In this document: piece by piece, positions 34,590 through 45,544 of the stretch
How positions within the stretch are numbered: the stretch's first letter is position 1
Layout of the letters: the number at the start of each line of letters is the position of its first letter
Assembly: GCA_024663395.1 (NCBI GenBank)
Contig: JANFAH010000001.1
Location: forward strand, 6,634,001-6,698,000
Reading direction: 5' to 3'
Origin: Pisolithus tinctorius
Taxonomy: Eukaryota; Basidiomycota; Agaricomycetes; Boletales; Pisolithaceae
Length of the DNA: 64,000 bases
Notes under the pieces: model-generated
The model's input: only the letters and a program-made list of their open reading frames with translations
The model's database searches: none
Told to the model about the DNA's origin: nothing
Translations under genes and position numbers: made by a program

Positions 34590-36720
34590 TCAGACAAAGG
34601 TAAAAATGCAGGGGAGGGATGGCTGATGCCCAAGATAATCAAATGCAGTTTGGATGTAGAATTCACAAGCCAAGATGAAGGCTTCATATGCTGCTTGGTT
34701 GCCAGAGCCATCCAGCTCGATTGGGGACTTCAAATCAAAGGCCACTCCTGGCCATGCAAATAGCAACTGACAGAACTTGTTCAGATATGGCAATGCCACC
34801 TCCATCTCACTAGCAGTCAACCCCAAATCACGCAGCTCCCAAGGAAGAGGCACCAACCAACTTGAAAGACCACATCCACCAGGGAAGATAGACCAAAGAA
34901 GTGATTGGCATGTATACTTATCTAGGCTATTGGGCCAAAGCTGCAGGACAAGGGCCTGATCAAGTGTGTGAAGTTCATAGCGGAAGTTGAGTTTGTAGAG
35001 TTCCCATAGAAGGGAACGTGTGAAATGAAGGGGTGGGTCTGAAAGGCTCGAAGCCTGGACCTGTGCAAGATAAGTATGAAGAACAGATCTAAATAGGATG
35101 AAATACTAACCTGCATTCCCCTCCACTCAATCTCTTCCAACAGACAAACAGGATCATCATGAGCTGCTTGAATGATGTCCCCCAAAATCACCCAAACTGC
35201 CAACTTTGTGGATGCACTCTGGGTGCCAGAGGCAAGTGCTCTGTGTCAGTACCATTGAGGAAGTCCCTCCACATCTGAGGGGAAGGGCTCTTCTGCAGAG
35301 ACCAAATGTCAACTTGATTCATCCAAGCCAGGCAAGCAGAGAGCCAATTCAACATGTACATCTTCTTTCGTTCAGGGGTGGTCACATTGACCAACAGCAT
35401 GGGCTTCGGAAAGCAATAACCAGGGTCCACAATGCCCGACTTGACTCTGGACATATCCTTTGAAGCTTTCCTCCAAGCCAATGCAAACAGACTGTGGGGC
35501 TTGGGAATTTCTGGAAGATCAGGCTCTTCCCACCTCGCCAAGTCCCCACCACCTGATTGTTTGGGGTGCGAAGCTACAAGTTGGTCAGGAACAAGCAGAA
35601 AGAAAATTAGGGTACATACCTCTGGAGGGGCTTGCAGTCACTTGTTCCCTGGCAGCCCTTGTCTGCTTTTTTGTTGATTGCTTCCCAGTGCTTGAAGATG
35701 GGTTCGATGAGGATGTGGCAAATGATTCTTGCAGGGGCTCTGGTTGCTCTGCAAATGTACCCTCATAGTCCCTGCAAGTGTGAATGTGGTGCAGGAGACC
35801 ACCAGGACCACAGTAGATCAATGGGAATGGCTTAGCTACCCCCTTTTCGGAATACATAGCTTTCACTATGTCTTCAGGGCACATCAATCTCACAGGCTCC
35901 TTGATATTCATATCAGGGGAGATGTACACCTCAGTATGCACAAGCCAGACTGGCACCCCAGTGAAATACAGTGCTTTGCAAGTGGCAGTATCCTTCATGA
36001 AGCACCCCATCCAGGTGGGGTTTGCACATACAGGTTTTGAGTGGGGAGACAAAAGAAGCAGGTAGAGGATCTCAATGTATTCGAGCAAAGCATAAATGTC
36101 AAGCAGCTTGCACTGAAGCTGGGCAACAAAAATGATGAGGTCTCGGAATAAAAGGAGGTGATGCTGCAAGCACAAAACCTCATATTGAACTGACCACACT
36201 AGTTGGGTCATAAGGTCTCGACCCACAGGTTGATTGCAGAGGGGGTGGTAGCGGCTGCGCAGTTGCTGAAGTAGCTCTTCAAAGGCCTTGACCTTTGCCT
36301 CTTCAAGCATTCCCACTGGATACACAGAGCTGGGTGGAAGGACAAAATCCACGGATGTCAGAGTGAACCAAGCAATATTGAGAGTAGGGACCATATTTTT
36401 TTGAGGTATGCAAACAGCATATTTGTAGTTTTTTTTGTATGTTTGAGGCCATTGGAAGCAATCGACAAGGCCAAACTGACCATTGGCATGCAGACAAAGA
36501 TTGACTTCTTTGAAAATGTACAGCTCCAGAACGAAGTCCACATTGGGCATTGTGATCACCCAGCAGTCCTTGCACACAACCACTCATGCATCCAGTGATG
36601 TAATTTTAGCTGTGGATGGTAAGTAAGCTCTGGGAAAACATAAAAGTAGAGGATCATACCATCACTGGGCTGGGTGAACACTTTGAAGCATGTAAGTGCA
36701 GTCCCCCAGGACATTTTCGC
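34590..36720 (-). pseudogene. KDZ-carried gene B (conserved protein of unknown function)
   Basis: The largest segment is 36583-35585 (about 330 aa), with 'VCKDCWVITMPNVDFVLELY', 'LHANGQFGLVDCFQWPQTY' and 'PVGMLEEAKVKAFEELLQQL', and a Ser/Thr/Lys-rich end. A 46-nt GTATGT...TAG intron near 35625-35580 joins it to 35541-35188 with 'KPHSLFALAWRKASKDMSRV' and 'PGYCFPKPMLLVNVTTPERK', and then to 34970-34590 ('LPYLNKFCQLLFAWPG'). An upstream segment (36720-36590) reads 'LTYHPQLKLHHWM' in another frame. I recall this protein as a multi-copy Agaricomycete family but know no function. It contains no 2OG-dioxygenase (TET/JBP) signature. Stops and frameshifts suggest a pseudogene; position and orientation suggest it belongs to the KDZ element. 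Confidence 0.6.
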
Positions 36721-36779
36721 TTGTGTTGGAATTGAACTGCAAGGAATAACAGACAGATCATGTGTAGATTAGTTTGTGA

Positions 36780-37235
36780 CAGGGTGAAAGGCATGTAATT
36801 AAATACTCACCTTTGTGAAAGAAAGCAAACGAATGTTGGTGGCAGGAGAGGGTCCAGGATAAAGGGCAGGGTGAACAACAGGGTGAATGGCATGTAAACA
36901 ACACGCACCTTTATAAAAGAAAATAAGAGTATGACAGTGGTAGGAGAAGGTCCAGGTCAAAGGGTTTGGTAAACAATGGTGTGAATGGCATGTAATTGAC
37001 ACGCACCTTTTATGAAAGAAAATAAGAACACAACAGTGGTGAAAGAGGATCCAGGAAGAATGGCAGGGTGAATGACAGGGTGAACAGCAGGGTGAACGAT
37101 GAAGTGAACAGTGGGGTGAATGATGAAGTGAATGATGGGGTGAATGATGAGGTGAATGGTGGGGTGAATGATGGGGTGAATGGTGGGGTGAACAACAGGG
37201 TGAATAGCATGTATAGAACACGCACCTTATACCAG
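36780..37235 (-). repeat. About 115-bp repeat (3-4 units) with an embedded 12-bp minisatellite
   Basis: Units share 'ggcatgtaattgacacgcac', 'gaaagaaaataagaacacaa' and 'gtccagg'. Between 37066 and 37205 a 12-bp unit (gggtgaatgatg) is repeated about eleven times. Since 12 is a multiple of three it opens frames that are not genes. Confidence 0.82.
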
Positions 37236-37254
37236 AAAGTAATGGAAGGATGAT

Positions 37255-37370
37255 GGTGGGAGAGGATCTGGGGTAGAGGGCAAGATGAACTCCTCAAGGT
37301 CTTGAACCCCACTAGCAGCATGGTGGTGCTGGGGCGACCTCAGTGACATGAAGTCAACTTCAGGTCAAGA
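37255..37370 (+). repeat. Internal inverted duplication, left arm
   Basis: It matches the reverse complement of 39663-39775, sharing 'aagatgaactcctcaaggtc' and 'ttgaaccccactagcag'. Most differences are CG against CA/TG. LTR-B copy 3 sits between the two arms. Confidence 0.75.
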
Positions 37371-37635
37371 TGAGTGGCATGAAGCCAACTCGAACCCAAT
37401 GGGAGATGATGCACATGGTGGGGAGGGACTTGAGACCTTGAGGGCGGAGGCACTGAGCAACAAAGTGAGGAAGGCAAGGGTAGTAGGATGAAGAGTAGTT
37501 GCAGTCAGAAAATCACAAGTATTTGTTTGTTTGTAGGGATTTACCTATTATGCTTATGTACATATATTGATAGCGACATTTGATGTGATAGCCTGGAGAA
37601 TTCCCAGGGCAAAAATACCTAAGTCACAGGACCGT

Positions 37636-39472
37636 TGTGAGTCAAAGTGTGGAAAGGTGGTGAAAACCAACCAAAACCAACACAAAAGACAAATGTAGAG
37701 CGAGTGGTGGTGTGCCTCTGCGGAACCTGGAGTGCAGAAACCTAAATGTGGGGGGAACTTCAAGTAGAGGTGCTCCTGGCGCAAGTCGACGACGAGTTAC
37801 GCAGGAGAAGATGAATGAGTGATGATTGGATGGGGGATGCTGAACAGAGTGAAGGTGTTCAGCCGAAAGGACCTGGGATGAAGGACTTTGATAAGACGTG
37901 CTCCTGGCGCAAGTCGATGACGAGTTACGCAGGAGAAGATGGATGACTAAACAAGAGGTTGCTGACTAAGCACTGATGATACTGCTGATGATGAATAGAG
38001 GTAGATAGACCCTTGATGGAGCCTCAACTACCAATGATATAAATGAAGACAGATAGACTCTTCTGAATGAGCCTCAACTGTCGACAACGAGATATGCTGA
38101 GCTGAGCTGACTTCTGGATTGCTTTGTAGCTAAGTACATGGGGGTTTATATACTGAGGGGGGAGCACAGCTTGTGACAAACAAGGCACAAACACTTGGTA
38201 AGTAATGAGTAAGGACTGAGTAATCATGATGAGTAAGCGAGAAATGAAAAGTAAGCAAGCAAAGAAGATTGGTAAGTATTGGCAACAAATGAGTCAAGGA
38301 TAGTCAAAATATCACAAAATGAGTCAAACAGAATCAGAAACTGAGTAAGCGCACTGATATCACATTAGGGGGTGGCGATGCAAGTTAGATCTTGGTGGAG
38401 ACATCTCTAGATCCAAAGACGGCATGACAGATGGACGGTGTTTCCAGATAGGGAAGTATTAATTCCAGAATTGAAGGGCATGAGTCAGGTGTCAAAGGGG
38501 GCTAGGGCGTTGGGGGTCTGTGGGGCAATGAGAGCATACGCGATCGCGTCTCCCACCCTTCCATCCTCTCAGCGAAGTTAACAAAAACTTCATGAACGGG
38601 GCTCTGACAGAGGAGGAGGAGAAGGGGGAACGTCTTCTGCTGGATCTTGCAGTAAGAAGGCAAGATGCATGTCATACTCATCATGAATGCGATCAGGGAG
38701 GCTGGAGGACAGTAGACCATACTGCAGCTGTCGCAATGTGGGAAGAATGATGGACGAGACTGGAATAAAGATGGTGCAGGGAGCAGGGAGGAATGATCCA
38801 TATGCTTCATTAACCGGGGAGACTGAAACGACCACATAAGACCTTTCTAACTGAGTGACAGACCTGAGGCAACCAAAGAACGTCCTTCTGGAAGTCATAC
38901 TGACAAGGAGAACACGCTGACCAAGCTGCATGGGATGAGATGGGGCTGACAATGACGGGATGAACCAGGGGGCTTCAGGACGGAAGCTGGTGGGAATGCC
39001 TGGCAGATATACGTAGCCACTGTCTCTGGCAAATGAGACAAGCGAGATGATTGACGAAGAGGCAGCCATGATTGATGGACTTAGCGAAATGAGCGTCTGA
39101 TGGATGGAGTGCTGTAGAAATGTGCAGGGTGCGAGGATCCTCTCCAAATTTGGAAGGAAGAATTGTGGGGCTGAGCACTTTAAGCGAGCATGGGAATGGA
39201 GTCGATATCTTTGGAAATGGTGGAGATATGACGAAAACTGGAATGCCGTACACAGGCGCTAAAAACCTTTAATGTGCGCTTAACTCGCTTCCTCTTTTCT
39301 CTTTAGCACTGACGACTCGTTCTTGTGCGAAGGATGACTGTTCACGTCCAACAGTCTTTCTACGCATGAGGCCTTTAGTCTTCATCTGCATGCTTGGGCA
39401 TTGCGCACAACTCATCAACGAGTTAGGCAGAGTCAGCTGTAACCATGTCCACAACACCTTTGGTGTGTGACA
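37636..39472 (-). mobile_element. LTR-B copy 3 (1837 bp, young, TSD CCGT)
   Basis: On the minus strand it starts TGTCACACACC at 39472 and ends TTTGACTCACA at 37636. It has an exact 4-bp duplication CCGT (37632-37635; 39473-39476). It keeps many CG dinucleotides and has an intact internal ORF, so it is probably the most recent LTR-B here. The TATATAAAC box is near 38150. Confidence 0.92.
38590..39069 (-). CDS. LTR-B ORF, intact 159-aa copy
   Basis: The ATG (ATGGCT) begins a frame with no internal stop. It ends in Pro-rich 'PPSPPPLSEPRS'. No signal peptide, membrane helix or known domain is evident. The protein is basic in the middle ('SRRTFFGCLRSV') and has hydrophobic beta-like stretches ('RVLLVSM', 'SYVVVSVSP', 'CTIFIPVSSIILP'). 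Two of four copies are uninterrupted, and the other two have a single TGA at the same codon. It lies in the LTR sequence preceding the TATA box, on the same strand. It may be an LTR-borne accessory gene or a chance frame; homologues elsewhere were not checked. Confidence 0.45.
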   Translation of the reverse strand: MAASSSIISLVSFARDSGYVYLPGIPTSFRPEAPWFIPSLSAPSHPMQLGQRVLLVSMTSRRTFFGCLRSVTQLERSYVVVSVSPVNEAYGSFLPAPCTIFIPVSSIILPTLRQLQYGLLSSSLPDRIHDEYDMHLAFLLQDPAEDVPPSPPPLSEPRS

Positions 39473-39662
39473 CCGTGTTCCAGCTGCACAGTGCCCAGCA
39501 GCTCTGTGCTTTGTTATGAACGACTGGCATCCTCTCACCTCCCTGTCATTGTCTTCCTGCTCACTGCCTCTATGCTTCAAGTTTGGATGTGTTGGCTGAA
39601 CCTGAGCTGGCTCTGTGCTGCTCACTCAGAGCTGCAGCTGACTTCATGTTGCTGCAGTTCAT

Positions 39663-39775
39663 ACTCTGTTGACTTTGTGTCACTGAGGTTGCCCCAGCAC
39701 CACTGCACTGCTAGTGGGGTTCAAGACCTTGAGGAGTTCATCTTGCCCTTCACCCCAGATCCTCTCCTTCCTGCT
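39663..39775 (-). repeat. Internal inverted duplication, right arm
   Basis: Partner of 37255-37370 (see that entry). It is followed directly by the splice-like tandem array. Confidence 0.75.
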
Positions 39776-39869
39776 TGCAAAGGTATGTTTTATAGCACTA
39801 TTCCTTCCAGCTGATTCTAAACACCTATGTTCATTCATTAGCACTGATCTCATTTCTCTCCTGGGTCAC

Positions 39870-41060
39870 TGTCACTCTGCCTAGTATTGCTGTCTGAGGT
39901 ATGTCTATTGTTAGCAGATGTTGATCCTGACTCATTATCGTTATCAGGTGTGAGGTTTCAATCATCTCATTCAAATCTGTACTTGTTGCAACTCTCATTA
40001 TCAGGTATGAGATTTAAATCATTTCATTTGTCCATACTTGTCGCATCCCTCACCCACCCACTCTGTGCTCTATTGCAGTCTGCAGTAGGTGTATTGTTAT
40101 CAGCTGTTGATCCCCACCTATCCTTATTATAAGGTATGTGCTACTGTCACTTTTTGTTGGACTTACAAATCTGATCATGCTCTTTAATATCTAGGTATAA
40201 GTTATCTCATTCATCTCCACTCGACCACTCACCTCATTCCACACCCACCCACTCTGTGTTGAATTGCAGTTTGTGGTAGATATATAGTTATTGACTGTCG
40301 ATCCTCACTTATCATTGTTATGAGGTATGTCCTACCTTTGCGTTTCGTTGGACCTACAAATCTGATCATGTTCTTTAATATCTAGGTATAAATTATCTCC
40401 ATCAGTGCTCACCTCATTCCTCACTCACCCACTCCTTGTTGTATTGCAGTCAGAGGTACATCTATCATCATCAGGTGTTGGGCTGACTTATTGTCACTAT
40501 CAGGTATGTGTCAGTCTCTTTTTGTTGGATTTATGAATCTGATCACCCTCTCTAATATCTAGGTATAAATCATCTTGTTAGTTGGTGCTCGCCTCATTCT
40601 TCACCTGGCCAACAGCTATTGTAGTCTGAGCTATGGATATCATTACATACTCTTGATCTACAGTTACTGCTGTTATTGGGTATGTCTTGTGGTCTGTTTA
40701 CATTGATTTATGAATGTGGTCAGCCTCTCATAATCCCTAGGTACCCATCCAATTTGCTAGCACCTGTCAATCATGGCAGAAATAAAGTTTGATGTCAATG
40801 CTAATGCTCCCAGAACCAAGTTTCTGGTAATGATCTCCTTCCATTCCTCACCAACTCTGTGCTGTATGTAGTCCAAAGTACCCATATCGTTGTCAACTTT
40901 GTTCACCATTGTCATCAGGTATGTGTAGTGGTCTCTGTTTGTTGGATCTAAGAATATACCTGCTCTAGTTACCAGGTATACATTATCCTGTTCATTGGCA
41001 CTTGTCTCATTCCTTACCCACTCCATCTGGTACTGTTGTCCAAGGAGGTATGTTTAAACC
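39870..41060 (+). repeat. Tandem array of about 175-240-bp units with splice-site-like motifs
   Basis: About six or seven units each contain 'ggtatgt', a 'ttttgttggacttacaaatc' block, 'ctttaatatctaggtataa' and 'cactctgtgttgaattgcag'. GTATGT donors and pyrimidine-CAG/TAG acceptors recur in register at about 40133, 40326, 40504, 40679, 40918 and 41047. No continuous protein can be read across the units. Confidence 0.7.
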
Positions 41061-41730
41061 TTTTTGTTGAATCTATGAACATTATGCAATAGATGCCAAA
41101 ATAAGGTTTAATGTCAATGCTCCCTGAACCTAATTTCTTGTAGTGATCTCATCCATATTCCAAGGTACCTGTATTGTTATCAACTGTTCATTGACACCTA
41201 CCATGGTTATTTGTCAAAAGAATATATCACCCTTGAGCTGCTGTCTGTAGGTTTGACATCAACTTTTTGCTTTTATTATATCTTCTGCTCACAATGACAA
41301 TGACAGTCCTACTCTATTGGTTGACATGCTGCATTTTTCCTCTTCCCTGAATGCCAGATTTCCATTCAATTGACCCTTCTCAATAGGATTGTGCAAGCTA
41401 GAAGGAATTGAGGGTGCCAGTGTGAATTAGGTGTGTAGGCTTCTTCTGGGACCAAATAAATAGCTCAGTAGTGAATGTTTCATCCTCCATTTTCTCTTCT
41501 TCCTTGCCTTCTTTTCTTCACTCACTTCAAATCAGGTGTGTAGCCCTTTGTGCAAGATCATGAATCGTCCACTAACCAATGTTTGGCCTGAACCCAGTCT
41601 TTCCTTACCTGAATGTCTTTTCCTTTCCATCTTGCTTGATTTCACATCAGCAAAGAGTGTGTGGTGACTATGTGTTCCACAGTTCCACTGGCCCACAGAT
41701 TGACTACATGTCTACCAGGTCAAATTCATC
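41061..41730. other. No recognised gene upstream of gene C
   Basis: A/T-rich, stop-dense sequence with nothing recognised. It probably contains the promoter region of gene C. Confidence 0.35.
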
Positions 41731-44480
41731 ATGCCTGTGACTAGGTTGTCTGCTGTTACTTTCAAAGTTGGTCCCCCCATTGGTGCCTGGAGGTCAAAGA
41801 GAGTCAATCCTACCATCACTTCACCCACCAAAGCCCAACCTTCATGTGGTGCAAAGGCCCATCACCGGGTAGTTAAATGTGAGTACAGACCTACTTCCTG
41901 TGTCTTGTGTACTACTGTCTCAACTCTTTCCATCAGCGTGAGGCAGAAATCAGGATATGATTTCTGAAACACATGAGCCAATGTCAGGGGATGGTGAGGA
42001 GTGCCTGGTGTGTAGTGCTACCTTTTTTTTTTTGCTTACTGACCACTGTTTTCAGAACCGCAAATCCAGCTCTGTAGCTCGACATCCCCCTCTCCAGCTG
42101 CGCTCAAGTCATAATTCTTCACAAGGGTTGACAGAGAAAGAACATGAGGATCAGTACCTTGACTCCTTCTGGACAAAACAGGTTACACTCCAGAATGGTA
42201 TGAAGCTTGACTGTGCTGTTGCCCTTGAGCAGCTACAATTGGGCATCATTTCTATGGAAGATATAGTTGCTGAGCAGGGTCATGAAAAGTGTAAGTGTGT
42301 GATCTATGTATGTAGCTGTATTCCTTCTCAAGGTCACCACCAGCTGTTACCCCCAATGACAGTGAAGAGGATGAACAAGCTGTTGAGAGTATGGTGCAAG
42401 CTGAAGGTGATCTGGTCTCAGAGAACCTGGTGGATCATGATGGTCACCAAGCTGTTGAAAATATGATGGGCTCCTTCATCATGATGATGTTGAGCATGAA
42501 AGTGCATCAGGTTTGTTTATTTGATTAAACTGCATTATTCACATAATTTACATGTGTCATTGAATAGACAGTGATTGGTCAGCTGACCAGAGGTGTGACC
42601 TTAAACACAAACAAACCCTGAGAGAAATCCATGCTGGCAATTATGATACTGATAACCATCCTTCCACTCCCCCTCTCCCTTCTCCATCTTCATTGGAAGA
42701 AGAAGATGGAGCTGCTGATACTGAAGGTGACACTGACAGCTCTGTGACCAGGAAGCATAGGGAAGCCAAAGGGAAATCTCGTGCCCTAGCCAACACATCC
42801 TCTGAAGATGAGGATGGACCTAGTGACACTGGAGACCTCCCTGATGGCTTGGAGACGACTGGGATGCATGGGAAACCCAAAGGATGACATCGTGCCTTCT
42901 GCAAGGTAGTAGTCACACCCTCTGCACCTACCCTAGCCAGTGACCTCAGTCAATGCGAGGATACATCCAGTGCAGAAGCAGGCTTACCATGCTTCAAACC
43001 AGGGCAGCTTCCCTTGGAAGCCATATGAAAGGCACAGGCACTTGGCATGTGCACCACTCAAGAAGCCCAGGCGATTGCAGATGAGTATGGCAAGACTCTT
43101 GGGTCAATCATGGCTGCTGCTGGTCTTACCACAAAGGCAACTCATGCTGAATCTGTGTGGAACATGCATCAGGCTTGGTATGCACATACCAATCCAAAAG
43201 CGTCTGCAGGTCAGTACATCCTAACTTGTTGCAGTTTCAACTCTACATTGATTCAATCGCAGAGGAAACCAAAGACTACTATAGGCGTCACACCAAGCAC
43301 TATGAGGACCATAAAGATGAGGATGAACATCCTCAACTGTGGGCTGAGATCCAGAAGTATTGGAGTGAGTGTGTCAGTGGGTCCAAAGACATCAGTTCCA
43401 AGGCAATGGTGGGCCATGTAATGGCTTGCCATGACTCCTTTACACAAGGGGTGGGTAATACCATTGTGATTGTTTGCTTCTTGAATAACCTCTTGTACAG
43501 GCACAAACTTGGTGCAATGTGGAGGGCATACATACATGTCTTTGGATGTGTAATTTATAGTGGGAGCAATGAAGCTGCACACCAATCCCAAGGAATTTTT
43601 GCTGGATCCTCCCTTCTCATGCAGCTTGCAAGTGAGAGGCAGACTGACATAACACAATTATTAGAATACCTGTCCACCATCATCAAGCATGTATAACATA
43701 TGCCATGTACAATTGCCCACTGACTTTTCTTTAGGTATAAAATCCTTAACTCTGCTGCTTCGGTGCCTCTTCCTGACTTTAATGTGCTGTCACAACCCTG
43801 TTATGACCATGCACTGGGATTAAAATCTCAAGAATACAGGCGTGATTGCAATCAGCAAGTTTTACCTACAATCATACTCCATAAATTCCATATGTCAATA
43901 AATCTATTTGATTCATATTCATCCTCTGAAGTGCTGCCACAGAAGAGAATGGTATCACATGAGGCCAGAGAAATGTTTCTTGGAAGTCATTGCTTGATCT
44001 GTTGTATGTTCACCAGTATACCATCACTGATTGGCCTGCTGGAGTCCCTGCTGTTGGTCCAGATTTCAATGTCAAATGCCTCAATGCTGATGAACTTCAT
44101 GCTCTGACTGTTCCTTTCCTGAAAGAGTCAATGGGTGCAGATTACCATGCTGAGGCTCCACTAGATGAAGAAGAAGACCAAGCTGAATACCTTGTCCCTT
44201 TGCCAAATTCATCATTTTACCTCAAGAAGTGGACTGATGGTGAGTTGTTGACACAAAATGGTTGCCCTCACTAACATGAATAATCCAGATCAGATTGAGC
44301 TATTTTGCCACAGTGATGCAAGGATGTGTGACATCCCACTTGTGGTGAACACATTGAACTGGCACCTCCGTGTTCTTTCTGCTTCAGACACATTCATTAA
44401 GGCCCTCCCTAAAGGTGACAAGTTTAAGGAGAGAAGTGCCCCTTCATCTTTCCCTGACCAACCTGTGTGAGGACAAGTGC
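41731..44480 (+). pseudogene. KDZ-carried gene C (conserved protein of unknown function, multi-exon)
   Basis: Segments in order: 'VKCEYRPTSCVLC' (about 41880); 'EKEHEDQYLDSFWTKQVTL' and 'ALEQLQLGIISMEDIVAEQG' (42130-42290); an acidic Ser-rich stretch (42640-42890); 'AQAIADEYGKTLGSIMAAAG' with 'ESVWNMHQAWYAHTNPKAS' (43065-43210); 'HYEDHKDEDEHPQLWAEIQ' then 'SKAMVGHVMACHDSFTQG' (43290-43450); 'HVFGCVIYSGSNEAAHQSQG'; and 'YTITDWPAGVPAVGPDFNV', 'LTVPFLKESMGADYHAEAP', 'LPNSSFYLKKWTDGEL' (44010-44240). Phase changes fit introns plus a few frameshifts. I recognise it only as a repeated Agaricomycete family. It is divergently placed relative to the other two KDZ-element genes. Confidence 0.58.
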
Positions 44481-45544
44481 CATCCAACAGACATCACCCC
44501 TTGCCAGCAGCATCCAACACCCACTGTATGACTGTGCCTTCTTTATCCCCAGCTTATAGATCATCCCAGCCACCTGTGCAGTGCCATGTGTCTCCCTCAA
44601 CATCCCACCACACCTGACAACAGCAATCACCATCCCACACACATCACCCCTCTCCTGCAGGATCACACCACCTGAGGTGAGGGCAATTGCCATCCTATGG
44701 ACCTTGTTCCACTCAGCCAGCATCCCACCACTCCCCTCTCCCTCCTTCATCCCCTGTCAAGGAGTCACTGCAGTCATCTCCACAAGGTCCATTGTTGCAT
44801 GGTGATCATCACACATATCTTGCTCCAGCAGCTGCATATCATCATCACCCCCCTTCTGATAACTACTCTCCGACCCCACATCCTTGCCACTGCCCTCAGC
44901 ATGAGTCACACAAGTGCTATAGAGGATATCAGGACAATGAGAGTGATCATGGTGGTCCTTCACAACAGGGAAGAACTCACTGAAGGTATGTTGCTGGGTA
45001 GCCTATGTGTACAATGAGACTAACATGCACAGTGTGGTTGAATACATTTATTGAAACCCTCCCCACAAGAGACATTGTTGTCATGACTCTGATGACTCTG
45101 ATGGACATTCCTATCACACCCATGATCGACACAACACTACTAGGCATGTTTTCATCTCAATCATTCACTTGCTACTGGCTCATGTACACACCAGTTCAAC
45201 ATGTTTGCATCATTAGCATGTAACTATGATACCCTGTGGCTGTATCATCTTCCCCCTGCATATCCTTCCTTTGTGTAATGTCTGCCATCATTCATTTTGT
45301 CCATTATCCACCATGGTCTTTTTGTTACCATCATAACTACAATACCCTTACAAGACCATTCATTTTCTCCTCACACCTATGCATATTCAATCTGATAGCA
45401 TACCCTATCATAAATACAGATTGGATTTAGGTGCAAACTGCTATGTGTGAGATAGGAATGTGAAATCCATGGAACCAGACATCCACTAGAGCTATGATGT
45501 CCATGTGAAGGGCATGGGGCTCTGCCCTAGGCTTCAGGGGGAAG
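44481..45544. other. No recognised gene, KDZ interior before right TIR
   Basis: Low-complexity CCAC/ATC-rich sequence with frames on both strands but no motif. Confidence 0.4.

Noticed and set aside
34590..44480. A TET/JBP dioxygenase gene, known to travel with some KDZ elements
   Set aside because: Neither gene B nor gene C shows the H-x-D...H iron-binding pattern or other landmarks of that fold in the readable segments.
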